In this document: piece by piece, positions 23,169-30,694 of the stretch
How the letters are laid out: every line of letters begins with the position of its first letter
Numbering within the stretch: position 1 is the first letter of the stretch
From: Legionella_A sp049239925
Lineage (GTDB): Bacteria; Pseudomonadota; Gammaproteobacteria; Legionellales; Legionellaceae
NCBI GenBank assembly: GCA_049239925.1
Contig: JBMLTO010000105.1
Location: 1-30,694, forward strand
DNA length: 30,694 bases
Direction: 5' to 3'
Program-made: the position numbers and the translations under genes
Notes under the pieces: generated by a model
Database searches by the model: none
What the model was told of the DNA's origin: nothing
The model's input: only the letters and a program-made list of their open reading frames with translations

Positions 23169-23416
23169 TACGAAAGCCCATTGTACTCGCGGCTGAGAGA
23201 GCCAGATGGCTAGCGCGGGGTCTACGAGCATGGCATGCAATGAAAGTACAAGGGTGAACGTGGGAGATCCATATAGCTCTCAGAAGGACAGAGTATTGAG
23301 ACACAAGACCAAAAATCAAGGATCTCAAGACGTTTATCTGGAAGTCAGATCTGTCGTATGACTCCGAGCGTGGGAAAGCCACGTACAGGGGGAAGGACAC
23401 TGGGTAAATAAGCTCT
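23163..23416 (+). other. Unassigned GC-richer, highly structured intergenic block
   Basis: This block is visibly richer in G and C than its surroundings and dense in inverted repeats. These are AGCC/GGCT (23200-23211), GCATG/CATGC (near 23228-23239), a long-range GAGATCC/GGATCTC pair (about 23266-23326), and CGTGG-GAAAG-CCACG (about 23368-23382). It opens with GTGCG, the 5' consensus of group II introns, directly after repeat copy 2. The segment ending in ACAGGGGGAAGG recalls text upstream of group II intron reverse-transcriptase genes. No reverse transcriptase gene and no domain V sequence were found, so it would at most be a truncated fragment. A structured non-coding RNA is the other option. 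The identity is not established. Confidence 0.35.
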
Positions 23417-23516
23417 TAGTAAGGAAAATGTCGTGTTTATTGTCAATCTCACATCATTGCTTTGCCTAAATAGCGCTGCTATTCTTTTTATAGAATTTAG
23501 TAAAAGGATTAATTGA

Positions 23517-25397
23517 TTGCGACAGGATTCTAATTTACATCAATCATCATATTACCTTTCTCTTGCGGCCCTAGGGGTTGTTTTTGGAGATATTGGCACT
23601 AGTCCATTATATGCTATGCGCGAGTCGTTACATGGGCTACCCATTACGGAGACAAATATCTATGGATTATTATCATTATTTATTTGGTCCCTGGTGGTTA
23701 TTATCTCTATAAAATATCTAATTATTTTATTCAGAGCTGATAATCGTGGTGAGGGTGGTATTTTATCGCTATTAGCATTATTAAAGCAGTTTAGTAAGAC
23801 CCGCTTGTTTTTGATTTTAGGAATACTGGGAGCTGGCTTACTATTAGGTGATGGCATGCTAACACCAGCAATTTCTGTCATTAGCGCCATAGAGGGCCTC
23901 AATGTTATGATGCCAACTTTAGCAAATGCTGTTTTACCGCTAACCATCTTAATTTTAGTAGCTATTTTTGTCGCACAATCATTAGGGACTGAGCGTATTG
24001 GCTTAGCTTTTGGACCAATTATTTTGCTTTGGTTTTTAACCTTGTCTGTCTTGGGGCTTAGTCAAATTGTCATTTCACCAGCAATTTTAGCAGCTGTTAA
24101 CCCTTATTATGCTATTCATTTTTTTTATGAAAATGGGTGGCATGGTTATACGCTATTGGGTGGTGTTTTTTTAGTGGTCACCGGCGGAGAAGCTCTTTAC
24201 GCGGATTTAGGGCATTTTGGAAAAAGACCTATCCGCATTAGTTGGTTTATCATAGTTTTGCCAAGCTTAGTATTGAATTATCTTGGGCAGGGAGCTTACT
24301 TATTAGCTCATCCGGAAGCAGTTGTTAATCCTTTTTATTGTCTTGTGCCATCTTGGTTCTCGCTGCCATTGTTGGTGATTGCCACCTTCGCAACAATCAT
24401 CGCATCTCAAGCAGTTATTACTGCGACCTTTTCTCTAACGAAGCAAGCAGTTCTATTAGGTCTCTATCCTCACTTACCCATTATCCAAACATCCGGTGTT
24501 AGTCGTGGACAAGTATATATACCTCAGATGAATTTTATCTTGGCAATAGGGACAATTTTATTAATCCTGACTTTTCGTACATCTGACGCGATGGCCAGTG
24601 CTTATGGGATTGCTGTTAACTTGCATATGGTGATGTCTACAGCGCTCGTATGTTTCTTAGCTATTAAAAAGTGGCGTTGGAATCTTGCTCAACTGATTTT
24701 GATTTTTAGCCTGATTGGAGTGATTGAGTTAGCCTTTTTAGGTGCCAATTTGTTCAAGCTTAAAAGCGACGGTTGGATTACTATCGCATTTGCTCTGTTG
24801 TGTTCAGTGGTGATGTATACTTGGAATAGTGGTCGTTTGTATTTACAAAAAACCTATTATATGAAAAAAAGAGAGTTTGCTAATATCCTTAAGCAGCTGG
24901 ATTATAAAAGTCTATATAAGCTGCCTGGTGTAACGACAATTTTTGTGACGGATATTTATGATAAGAGTGGGGGTAGCTTTTTACAGTTTTTGCAGTTGAA
25001 TCATACGCTACCGGAGAATATTTTAATTGTTAATTATACAGTAGAAAATGTTCCTTACATACCTGTAACAAAACGGTTTCAGCTGACTATCTTAAAAACT
25101 AATGTTTGTGAATTAACCTTACATTATGGCTTTATGGATAGTGTCTCTTTACCTCAAGCCTTGCTTATTGCTAACGAACAACGCTTGTTACCCTTTCCAG
25201 TTGATATTGATACAGTGACTTACTTAGTTGAAATACCTAATGTTGTTGCAACTAAGCAGCGCAAAAGTTTGCCTTTTACGTGGCAGGAAAAGTTATTTTC
25301 ATTTTTAGTAAGAAATTATTCAGCGAATTTGAATATTGAATTTTATCAGTTACCCTTCAATCGAACTATCGCTATCGGGACTTACTATATCATATGA
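23517..25397 (+). CDS. kup: Potassium uptake protein Kup
   Basis: This 626-residue K+/H+ symporter matches E. coli Kup (622) in length. About 12 transmembrane segments fill residues 15-440, followed by a cytoplasmic C-terminal domain. Motifs are GVVFGDIGTSPLYAM, NRGEGGILSLLAL, LGDGMLTPAISVISAIEG and TGGEALYADLGHFGKRPI. The start is TTG at 23517: AAGGA lies 8 bases upstream, the N-terminus fits the family, and the next in-frame ATG would delete the first conserved helix. The 3' end overlaps the convergent DUF1460 gene by 48 bases. Kup-type uptake is used at acidic pH and in low K+, plausible for life in an acid vacuole, but that link is inference. Confidence 0.96.
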   Translation: MRQDSNLHQSSYYLSLAALGVVFGDIGTSPLYAMRESLHGLPITETNIYGLLSLFIWSLVVIISIKYLIILFRADNRGEGGILSLLALLKQFSKTRLFLILGILGAGLLLGDGMLTPAISVISAIEGLNVMMPTLANAVLPLTILILVAIFVAQSLGTERIGLAFGPIILLWFLTLSVLGLSQIVISPAILAAVNPYYAIHFFYENGWHGYTLLGGVFLVVTGGEALYADLGHFGKRPIRISWFIIVLPSLVLNYLGQGAYLLAHPEAVVNPFYCLVPSWFSLPLLVIATFATIIASQAVITATFSLTKQAVLLGLYPHLPIIQTSGVSRGQVYIPQMNFILAIGTILLILTFRTSDAMASAYGIAVNLHMVMSTALVCFLAIKKWRWNLAQLILIFSLIGVIELAFLGANLFKLKSDGWITIAFALLCSVVMYTWNSGRLYLQKTYYMKKREFANILKQLDYKSLYKLPGVTTIFVTDIYDKSGGSFLQFLQLNHTLPENILIVNYTVENVPYIPVTKRFQLTILKTNVCELTLHYGFMDSVSLPQALLIANEQRLLPFPVDIDTVTYLVEIPNVVATKQRKSLPFTWQEKLFSFLVRNYSANLNIEFYQLPFNRTIAIGTYYII

Positions 25398-26384
25398 TTG
25401 GCTCATCGCACATGAGCGATTAAGTGTTTGTTGTGGTAATACTAACTGTACATTAATACCCTTAATCGTTGGGCTTTTTTTCGCTTGTTTGAGATAGGTG
25501 ATTAGATCAATATCTGTTGTTTTGCCTAGTATTGACGATGCCTGGCGAAACCATAATTTATCATGCTCCCAAATTGCAAAGCCTAGATGAGACACATTAA
25601 GTGCTGTGCCAATTTGGTTGCGCAAATCCCAATTCGGACGAATAATCTCAATAATCGCGGCTTGTGGTATCTGTTTAAATACATACATATTTGCTTCCCC
25701 ATGTTCATCAAATAAAATGGATAAGGGCAAATAAGCTATTGTTGATATCTCTGAACTAACTGCTTTGCTCTGGTTTTGTAATGTCACTAATCGTTGTTTA
25801 GCCTCAGCTGGTTGAATCGCTTTAATCCGTATAGCTTGGTTTGAAAGATGTCGGTACCAGGATGGTTTGTCGATGATAGCAGTTGCTATCTTCGCAATTT
25901 TTTGCTCAGACTTATTGGTAAATTGTCGTGTAATGTCTTTGATAAAATATTGTTTTTGATTGTTTTTATTCCAGTCTATGCAGGTAAAATGATTCCTGGT
26001 CACAAAAGATACAACTCCTGATTGGTAACGAATGTTACGTATGCATTGTTGAAAGCTATTTAAATTTATGGAAAATGCGACTGCTAGTACAGTATCTACA
26101 AAAGTTTCACAATCGAATGCATCCATACGATAGAGGGGAAATTGATCAAACTGGGCCTGGGCACCTTCCCCCAGAGCGCCCAATAGATAAGGTTTATTGA
26201 TTAGTTGTTTACTGATCCATTTTATGCGTTCAGGCATATTCATTGTCGGTAACCCGCTCAGTTTATGGTATAGTTTCTTGATTGCTTCGTCAGGCTCCTG
26301 AGGCATCCTAGCTATTCCCAATAAGGGAATAGCTGCTGAAATGGTTATTAAAAAAAAGAGTGTGAAGTAATGAGCTATGCGCAT
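25350..26384 (-). CDS. Exported DUF1460 protein (NlpC/P60-like muramoyl amidase or endopeptidase family)
   Basis: This 344-residue protein has an N-terminal signal peptide (about 1-25). The catalytic cysteine motif of the DUF1460 family is MDAFDCETFVDTVLA with Cys 92. RNHFTCIDWN follows (His 132), then NVSHLGFAIW with His 266, the likely catalytic histidine. Related enzymes are described as N-acetylmuramoyl-L-alanine amidase-like papain-fold hydrolases, so cleavage of cell-wall peptides in the periplasm is inferred. No clear ribosome binding site precedes the ATG at 26384. It diverges from spmA with a 58-base gap and is convergent with kup, overlapping it by 48 bases. Confidence 0.82.
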   Translation of the reverse strand: MRIAHYFTLFFLITISAAIPLLGIARMPQEPDEAIKKLYHKLSGLPTMNMPERIKWISKQLINKPYLLGALGEGAQAQFDQFPLYRMDAFDCETFVDTVLAVAFSINLNSFQQCIRNIRYQSGVVSFVTRNHFTCIDWNKNNQKQYFIKDITRQFTNKSEQKIAKIATAIIDKPSWYRHLSNQAIRIKAIQPAEAKQRLVTLQNQSKAVSSEISTIAYLPLSILFDEHGEANMYVFKQIPQAAIIEIIRPNWDLRNQIGTALNVSHLGFAIWEHDKLWFRQASSILGKTTDIDLITYLKQAKKSPTIKGINVQLVLPQQTLNRSCAMSQSYDIVSPDSDSSIEG

Positions 26385-26442
26385 GGGACTTTTTTTATTT
26401 AAAAGGATATAGTCTAGCCTATATCGTTATTTTGGGGCAATA

Positions 26443-27051
26443 ATGCTTAATATTATTTGGTTATCCATGGTGTTTTTGGCAACAATCGTGGGATTTTTGC
26501 AGGGACGTATCGATTTAGTTGTTCATGCGATTACTGATTCAGCTAAATTAGGTTTCGAGATTGCTTTAAGCTTAGCTGGGGTTATGACGTTATGGCTAGG
26601 AATCATGGGTGTTGCGACAGAGTCTGGTTTAATAAAAGCAATTGCCTATAAACTTAGACCGCTTCTAGTGCGGTTATTTCCGGATGTTCCAGTGGATCAC
26701 CCAGCCATGGGGGCTATTGTATTGAATATCGCCGCTAATATGTTAGGTCTATCGAATGCTGCAACGCCGTTTGGAATAACGGCCATGAAAGAATTACAAC
26801 GTTTAAATACCCATATACATACAGCCAGTAATGCAATGTGTACTTTTTTAGCGATAAACACGTCTAGTATACAGTTAATCCCCGCTACAGCAGTTGCTTT
26901 CCTCGCTGCTAACGGTAATTCTCATCCGAGTGAAGTAATTGTAACCTCCTTAATTGCTACTTCAGTGTCTACGATAGTTGGATTATTAGCAGTTACACAA
27001 TTGGCAAAATTACCACGTTATCACTTAATAAATCAGGAAGAGCATGACTAA
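26443..27051 (+). CDS. spmA: Spore maturation protein A homologue (nucleoside-recognition/Gate domain membrane protein)
   Basis: This 202-residue inner-membrane protein has about 5-6 hydrophobic segments. It carries the SpmA/YjiH-type Gate domain; the conserved NAATPFGITAMKELQ motif is present. In Bacillus, spmA and spmB affect spore-core dehydration. In non-sporulating proteobacteria the same pair is common but its function is not settled, with membrane transport suspected. GGGG lies 5 bases before the ATG. Its last 8 bases overlap the start of spmB, so the products are probably made in equal amounts and may work as a complex. Sporulation is not implied. Confidence 0.88.
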   Translation: MLNIIWLSMVFLATIVGFLQGRIDLVVHAITDSAKLGFEIALSLAGVMTLWLGIMGVATESGLIKAIAYKLRPLLVRLFPDVPVDHPAMGAIVLNIAANMLGLSNAATPFGITAMKELQRLNTHIHTASNAMCTFLAINTSSIQLIPATAVAFLAANGNSHPSEVIVTSLIATSVSTIVGLLAVTQLAKLPRYHLINQEEHD

Positions 27052-27577
27052 TTTGGCAAATGGAATTTCAAATTGTATATTTTTGGTGTTTGTGGTTGGT
27101 ATTCCTCTTTACGCAGCGACAAAAAAAATTAATGTTTTTGATGCTTTCGTTGCTGGGGCGAAACATGGTTTTGAAACAAGTATTAGCCTTATTCCATATC
27201 TAGTAGCGATGTTAATTGCGATTGGCATGCTACGAGCCTCTGGTTTCTTCGATCTATTGTTTTCTATACTTTCGCCGGCGTTAAAAGTTATTGGTATGCC
27301 AGAGGAGCTACTACCACTAGCATTAATTAGGCCTTTTTCAGGTAGTGCCTCAACTGCAGTAATGGCTGACCTCATCCACCAGCATGGTGGTAATTCTTTT
27401 ATTGCAAAAACAGCTGCAACCATCATGGGCAGTACCGAGACAACTTTTTACGTGGTTGCAGTCTATTTTGGTGCTATTGGAATACGTCGTACTCGCCATG
27501 CAATACCGGCAGGTTTATTGGCTGATATCGCAGGTATCATTGCTGCAGTGTTGGTTTGTCGCTACTTTTTTTTATGA
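27044..27577 (+). CDS. spmB: Spore maturation protein B homologue
   Basis: This 177-residue membrane protein is the partner of spmA. It carries the Gate domain motifs RPFSGSASTAVMADL and GSTETTFYVVAVYFG, and has about 4-5 hydrophobic segments. The ATG at 27044 lies inside the spmA stop region (8-base overlap), with AGGA 6 bases upstream, a coupled start. The 3' end overlaps the convergent M23 peptidase gene by 16 bases. In some bacteria the two are fused; here they are separate. Confidence 0.9.
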   Translation: MTNLANGISNCIFLVFVVGIPLYAATKKINVFDAFVAGAKHGFETSISLIPYLVAMLIAIGMLRASGFFDLLFSILSPALKVIGMPEELLPLALIRPFSGSASTAVMADLIHQHGGNSFIAKTAATIMGSTETTFYVVAVYFGAIGIRRTRHAIPAGLLADIAGIIAAVLVCRYFFL

Positions 27578-29070
27578 GTCATTAACTTTGGGTGACGTTT
27601 GAGGACTATGGGTTGATGCTTCGGTTGTGGTGGATGCCCCTGTTCATGAAACTTCATCTGATTAAATAGCGCTGCTGCTTTCGCTCGGAACGATTTCATT
27701 TCACGCATTGAGATAGAGGCAGAACGTGGCAAATCAACAGTTGTAGGATTTTTTGGCTGTTTGCCAATATGGAACTCATAATGACAGTGTGGGCCACTGG
27801 CTAGCCCTGTTTGGCCAACATAACCAATAATCTCACCTCGTTTGACATGGGTTCCGCGGCTCAACCCCTTTTGAAATTTGAGCATATGGCCGTATATCGA
27901 ACTATAATTATTAAAGTGACTGATTTTAATCATATTGCCATAATCACTCCGCCTGCCAATACTTTCAATTCGTCCATCGGCAGTTGCTCTAACGGGTGTA
28001 CCAATGGGTGCAGCTAAGTCAACTCCTTTATGTGGTCGACGGTAGTGCAAAATAGGATGTAAACGCGATAAACTAAATGTCGAACTAATATGACTAAATT
28101 TGATTGGATAGCGAGCAAACGCTTTCTTAAGACTATTTCCTTGAGGGGTGTAGTAATCAAAGTCGCCATTTGCATGGGTATGACGAACAGCTTGATGAAC
28201 TTTACCAAGACTAGTATAAGAGACAGCAATAATTTCACCAGTATTGACTAATTTTTTATTGATAAAATAGCCTTTATACAGCACGCTAAATCTATCACCA
28301 TTATGGGCCCCTTGCGAAAAATCAATCTCCCAATTGAATATTTCTGTCATTTGCTGAACAATTTTTTGTGGTATGCCAGCTCTCGCTGCCGATCCATAGA
28401 GTGAACCGTGAATAGTTGTTGTAGCAAATTGGTTTTGAATATCCATAGGTCGGAAAACAAGCCGTGTTAAGTAGCTATTACCTTTATACTCAACATGAAG
28501 CAACTGGGTGCTTGAGAATGGCATAATTAATTTTTCTAAAATTTTATTACGAATCATCAGTTGTAATTGTTGGTTAGGTTGGATACGGGTTAGAGCTTTG
28601 GCATAAGGATTTTTATTAAGAACCGCCTGCAATGTTTTATGGCTTAATCCTGCGCGATGAAATATTGCACCCAGAGTATCTCCCCGTTTTGTTGAAATCG
28701 TTACCCATCCATTGTTTGGTTTTGTTGGTTGAGTTGGGCTAACTAGGGGTAACTTTTTTGGAGCAGAGGGGGGGGCGACATGAGTTGTTGGTAGGTTGCC
28801 CTTTTTATCATGTTTGTTATCAATCGATTTATTTTGGTTTGTCTCGATAGTATTTATAGCTGTTTTGATAACTAAAGGAGGAATTTCAGATTTTCTGTGT
28901 TTCAGGTCTGGGAGAGTTAGTATGCTTTCCTTTACTTGACTAGCGTTATATTTTTTTATGTTCAAAATAAGAGAATAGAGTAAAGAACCTGCAATTATTA
29001 ACAATAAAATAGTTAATAAATTTGATGGCTTATCACTTTTTTTTGTTGAGAGATAAAATTTTTGAGCCAT
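27562..29070 (-). CDS. mepM: MepM-like murein DD-endopeptidase (M23 family)
   Basis: This 502-residue protein is anchored by one N-terminal membrane segment (about 17-36). After a low-complexity linker comes an OapA/LysM-like domain (about 120-172, STKRGDTLGAIFHRAG). A Csd3-type second domain follows (about 175-310). The C-terminal LytM/M23 domain has HKGVDLAAP (zinc ligands near 347 and 351), SIYGHM and PHCHYEF (H-x-H near 427-429), so the zinc site is complete. MepM cuts peptidoglycan cross-links to let the wall grow. AAGG lies 5 bases before the ATG. Its position divergent to tyrS beside an rrn operon matches the arrangement in Pseudomonas aeruginosa, where an M23 gene lies next to tyrZ and 16S rRNA. 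Confidence 0.92.
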   Translation of the reverse strand: MAQKFYLSTKKSDKPSNLLTILLLIIAGSLLYSLILNIKKYNASQVKESILTLPDLKHRKSEIPPLVIKTAINTIETNQNKSIDNKHDKKGNLPTTHVAPPSAPKKLPLVSPTQPTKPNNGWVTISTKRGDTLGAIFHRAGLSHKTLQAVLNKNPYAKALTRIQPNQQLQLMIRNKILEKLIMPFSSTQLLHVEYKGNSYLTRLVFRPMDIQNQFATTTIHGSLYGSAARAGIPQKIVQQMTEIFNWEIDFSQGAHNGDRFSVLYKGYFINKKLVNTGEIIAVSYTSLGKVHQAVRHTHANGDFDYYTPQGNSLKKAFARYPIKFSHISSTFSLSRLHPILHYRRPHKGVDLAAPIGTPVRATADGRIESIGRRSDYGNMIKISHFNNYSSIYGHMLKFQKGLSRGTHVKRGEIIGYVGQTGLASGPHCHYEFHIGKQPKNPTTVDLPRSASISMREMKSFRAKAAALFNQMKFHEQGHPPQPKHQPIVLKRHPKLMTHKKK

Positions 29071-29310
29071 TTTTTGCCTTTACTACTGGTTTGTATCAAT
29101 TTAAGCTATAAACTAAGGACTGACTGTTAGCGTATTATGCTGGATATGCACTTGGTAATGAAAGTTCTTTTTAGTTGCAAAGAAAATTTCATCAGTTAAA
29201 CAACAATTATTATGGAAACTGATGTCAATCATGTTGGTACTCATTAAATATCCGGGCTAAGATAACCGCTGTAGGAACTTAGGTCAATCATTAAAAAAGG
29301 TTTTGCTGTT

Positions 29311-30519
29311 ATGTTAAGAGAAGAGATGCTACACGAAGAATTAACTTTTGGTTGTGAAGAAGTACTGCCAGCAGATGATTTAATTAAAAAATTAAAAAAA
29401 AACAAACCACTTAAAATAAAAGCTGGCTTCGATCCAACGGCACCTGACTTGCATTTAGGACATACTGTTTTATTAAATAAATTACGACAATTTCAGCAAT
29501 TAGGCCATCAAGTTATTTTTTTAATTGGTGATTTTACTGCAATGATTGGTGACCCAACAGGCAAAAACGTTACTAGGATTCCTCTCAGTCAAGAGCAAGT
29601 TCAAGCAAATGCTAAGACTTATCAAGATCAGGTGTTTAAGATTTTAGATTATGAAAAGACTACGGTGATGTTTAACTCTCATTGGTTAAATGCAATGAAC
29701 GCTGCTGATGTTATACGATTAGCATCAGCTCATACCGTTGCAAGAATGTTAGAAAGAGATGATTTTCATAAGCGTTATCAAGCGGGCCAACCAATAGCAA
29801 TACACGAGTTTTTATATCCACTGATGCAGGGCTATGATTCGGTGGCACTTGAAGCTGATGTTGAATTAGGTGGTACGGATCAAAAATTTAATTTGCTTAT
29901 GGGCCGCGAGTTACAAAAACATTATGGTCAAGAACAACAAGTTATCATGATGACTCCGTTAATCGAAGGATTAGATGGCGTAAAAAAAATGTCCAAATCA
30001 CTAAATAATTATATTGGCATTAATGAATCGAGCGATAATATGTTTGGGAAGTTGATGTCTATTTCAGATGAGTTAATGTGGCGTTACATAGATTTATTGA
30101 GTTTTAAAAGCCGCAACGATATTGTTCAACTCAGACAATCAGTTAGCGATGGATTGAATCCTCGCGATGTTAAACTTGATTTTGCAAAAGAGATTGTAAG
30201 CCGCTTCCATAGCAAGACAACGGCTGATGCTGCTCATCATGCATTTATTGAGCGATTTCAGAAGAGAATCATTCCAGATGAACTTGAGTTAACAATTATT
30301 TATTGCAATGAAAAAACCAATTTAGCTCAGTTGATGAAACAACTAAATTTGACCCAGAGTACATCAGAATCCATTAGGTTAATCAAGCAAGGAGCAGTGA
30401 AAATTGATGGAGAGCGATTGTCAGATCCTGCACTTTCTTTACAATCAGAGCAGACATATTTGATCCAAGTTGGGAAACACCGGTTGATGAAGATTCAGGT
30501 TCATTATTCACCCGATTGA
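29311..30519 (+). CDS. tyrS: Tyrosyl-tRNA synthetase (TyrZ type)
   Basis: This 402-residue class I synthetase charges tRNA-Tyr. The HIGH motif appears as HLGH (48-51) within GFDPTAPDLHLGHTVLL, KMSKS near residue 226, and a C-terminal S4 RNA-binding domain (about 340-400). The LKIKAGFDPTAPDLHLGH version places it in the TyrRS2/TyrZ branch rather than with E. coli TyrS. AAGG lies 10 bases before the ATG at 29311; a second ATG at 29326 is possible. The 240-base upstream gap carries two copies of GTCAATCAT (29224-29232 and 29283-29291) but no T-box leader. The rrn promoter begins 73 bases after the stop, with no clear terminator in between. Confidence 0.97.
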   Translation: MLREEMLHEELTFGCEEVLPADDLIKKLKKNKPLKIKAGFDPTAPDLHLGHTVLLNKLRQFQQLGHQVIFLIGDFTAMIGDPTGKNVTRIPLSQEQVQANAKTYQDQVFKILDYEKTTVMFNSHWLNAMNAADVIRLASAHTVARMLERDDFHKRYQAGQPIAIHEFLYPLMQGYDSVALEADVELGGTDQKFNLLMGRELQKHYGQEQQVIMMTPLIEGLDGVKKMSKSLNNYIGINESSDNMFGKLMSISDELMWRYIDLLSFKSRNDIVQLRQSVSDGLNPRDVKLDFAKEIVSRFHSKTTADAAHHAFIERFQKRIIPDELELTIIYCNEKTNLAQLMKQLNLTQSTSESIRLIKQGAVKIDGERLSDPALSLQSEQTYLIQVGKHRLMKIQVHYSPD

Positions 30520-30592
30520 GCACTTAAATATGATTTTTATAGGTTTTAAAATACGATTCCTACATTAGTCAGGAAAATTAATAGAATAGTTG

Positions 30593-30620
30593 TTGACAAT
30601 CAAAATAAAAAAAGTAAAAT
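30593..30620 (+). promoter_or_regulatory. rRNA operon promoter
   Basis: A perfect -35 TTGACA (30593-30598) and TAAAAT -10 (30615-30620) are spaced 16 bases. An AT-rich upstream segment that can serve as an UP element lies at about 30570-30590, and a GC-rich discriminator AGCCGCTC follows. The 16-base spacing and GC discriminator are typical of stringently controlled rRNA promoters. Transcription should start near 30628. Confidence 0.9.
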
Positions 30621-30628
30621 AGCCGCTC

Positions 30629-30694
30629 ATTGCCGAATACTGGCAAGTTCATTAAGAAGATAGAAGACAAACTGTGTGGGCACTTTGAAAAGAC
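30629..30694 (+). ncRNA. Start of the rrn leader with boxB, boxA and boxC antitermination elements (partial)
   Basis: A boxB-like hairpin TTGCC (30630-30634) / GGCAA (30642-30646) has a 7-base loop. It is followed by a boxA-like GTTCATTAAGA (30647-30657, 8 of 11 to the E. coli GCTCTTTAACA). Then comes CTGTGTGGGCAC (30672-30683), identical to the boxC stretch of E. coli 16S leaders. This order is that of Nus-dependent antitermination leaders. The 16S gene itself is not in the window. Confidence 0.85.

Noticed and set aside
22939..23400. 153-residue open frame on the minus strand
   Set aside because: It runs through repeat copy 2 and the structured block. Its VRPEE...TRAS segment is a translation of the palindrome and recurs in the copy 1 region, and no ribosome binding site or domain is seen.
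26443..27577. Sporulation capacity from spmA/spmB
   Set aside because: The pair is common in non-sporulating proteobacteria, and no other sporulation gene is present.

Overview
The window is chromosomal DNA from an AT-rich gammaproteobacterium. Outer-membrane assembly genes (tamA/tamB), a KdsB-like Kdo-activating enzyme, two lipoproteins and a Pth/YchF/L25 block all point to a Gram-negative gammaproteobacterium. Low GC, tandem tyrosine-permease-like transporters, a Stealth-family protein and palindromic intergenic repeats recall the Legionellales (Legionella/Coxiella relatives). That placement is inference, because no rRNA gene body lies in the window.

Layout. 1-60: a palindromic repeat. 177-1867: SPOR-domain protein and radA. 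2043-10284 (minus strand): mutS, tamA, tamB, hemB; tamA-tamB-hemB are almost contiguous. 10544-12995: a repeat-containing lipoprotein with its own terminator, then a Stealth-family protein overlapped by a CinA-like protein without the usual amidase domain. 12951-14851 (minus): rplU, rpmA, obgE. 15041-17455: rplY, pth, ychF. 17456-18103: a 648-base gene-free stretch with a long palindrome and three perfect DnaA boxes. 18104-20491 (minus): two paralogous aromatic-amino-acid-permease-like genes. 20686-22136: kdsB-like gene overlapped by a histidine phosphatase whose second catalytic His is Asn. 22140-22832 (minus): OmpA-like lipoprotein. 22833-23516: a second gene-free stretch with another copy of the repeat and a structured GC-richer block. 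23517-29070: kup, a DUF1460 hydrolase, spmA/spmB and a mepM-like M23 endopeptidase. 29311-30519: tyrS. 30593-end: a strong rRNA-type promoter and the start of an rrn leader with boxB, boxA and boxC-like elements, so 16S rRNA should begin just beyond the window.

Most genes are housekeeping: DNA repair (radA, mutS), heme (hemB), envelope assembly and wall remodelling (tamA/B, SPOR, mepM, DUF1460, OmpA lipoprotein), translation and ribosome assembly (rplU, rpmA, obgE, rplY, pth, ychF, tyrS) and transport (kup, two permeases). No mobile element with an intact transposase or integrase, no CRISPR array and no tRNA gene was seen. The strongest leads for something undescribed are the DnaA-box cluster at 17810-17947, the diverged repeat pair at 17487 and 23097, the structured block at 23163-23416, the atypical KdsB/phosphatase pair, the CinA variant and the AEEAKP-repeat lipoprotein.
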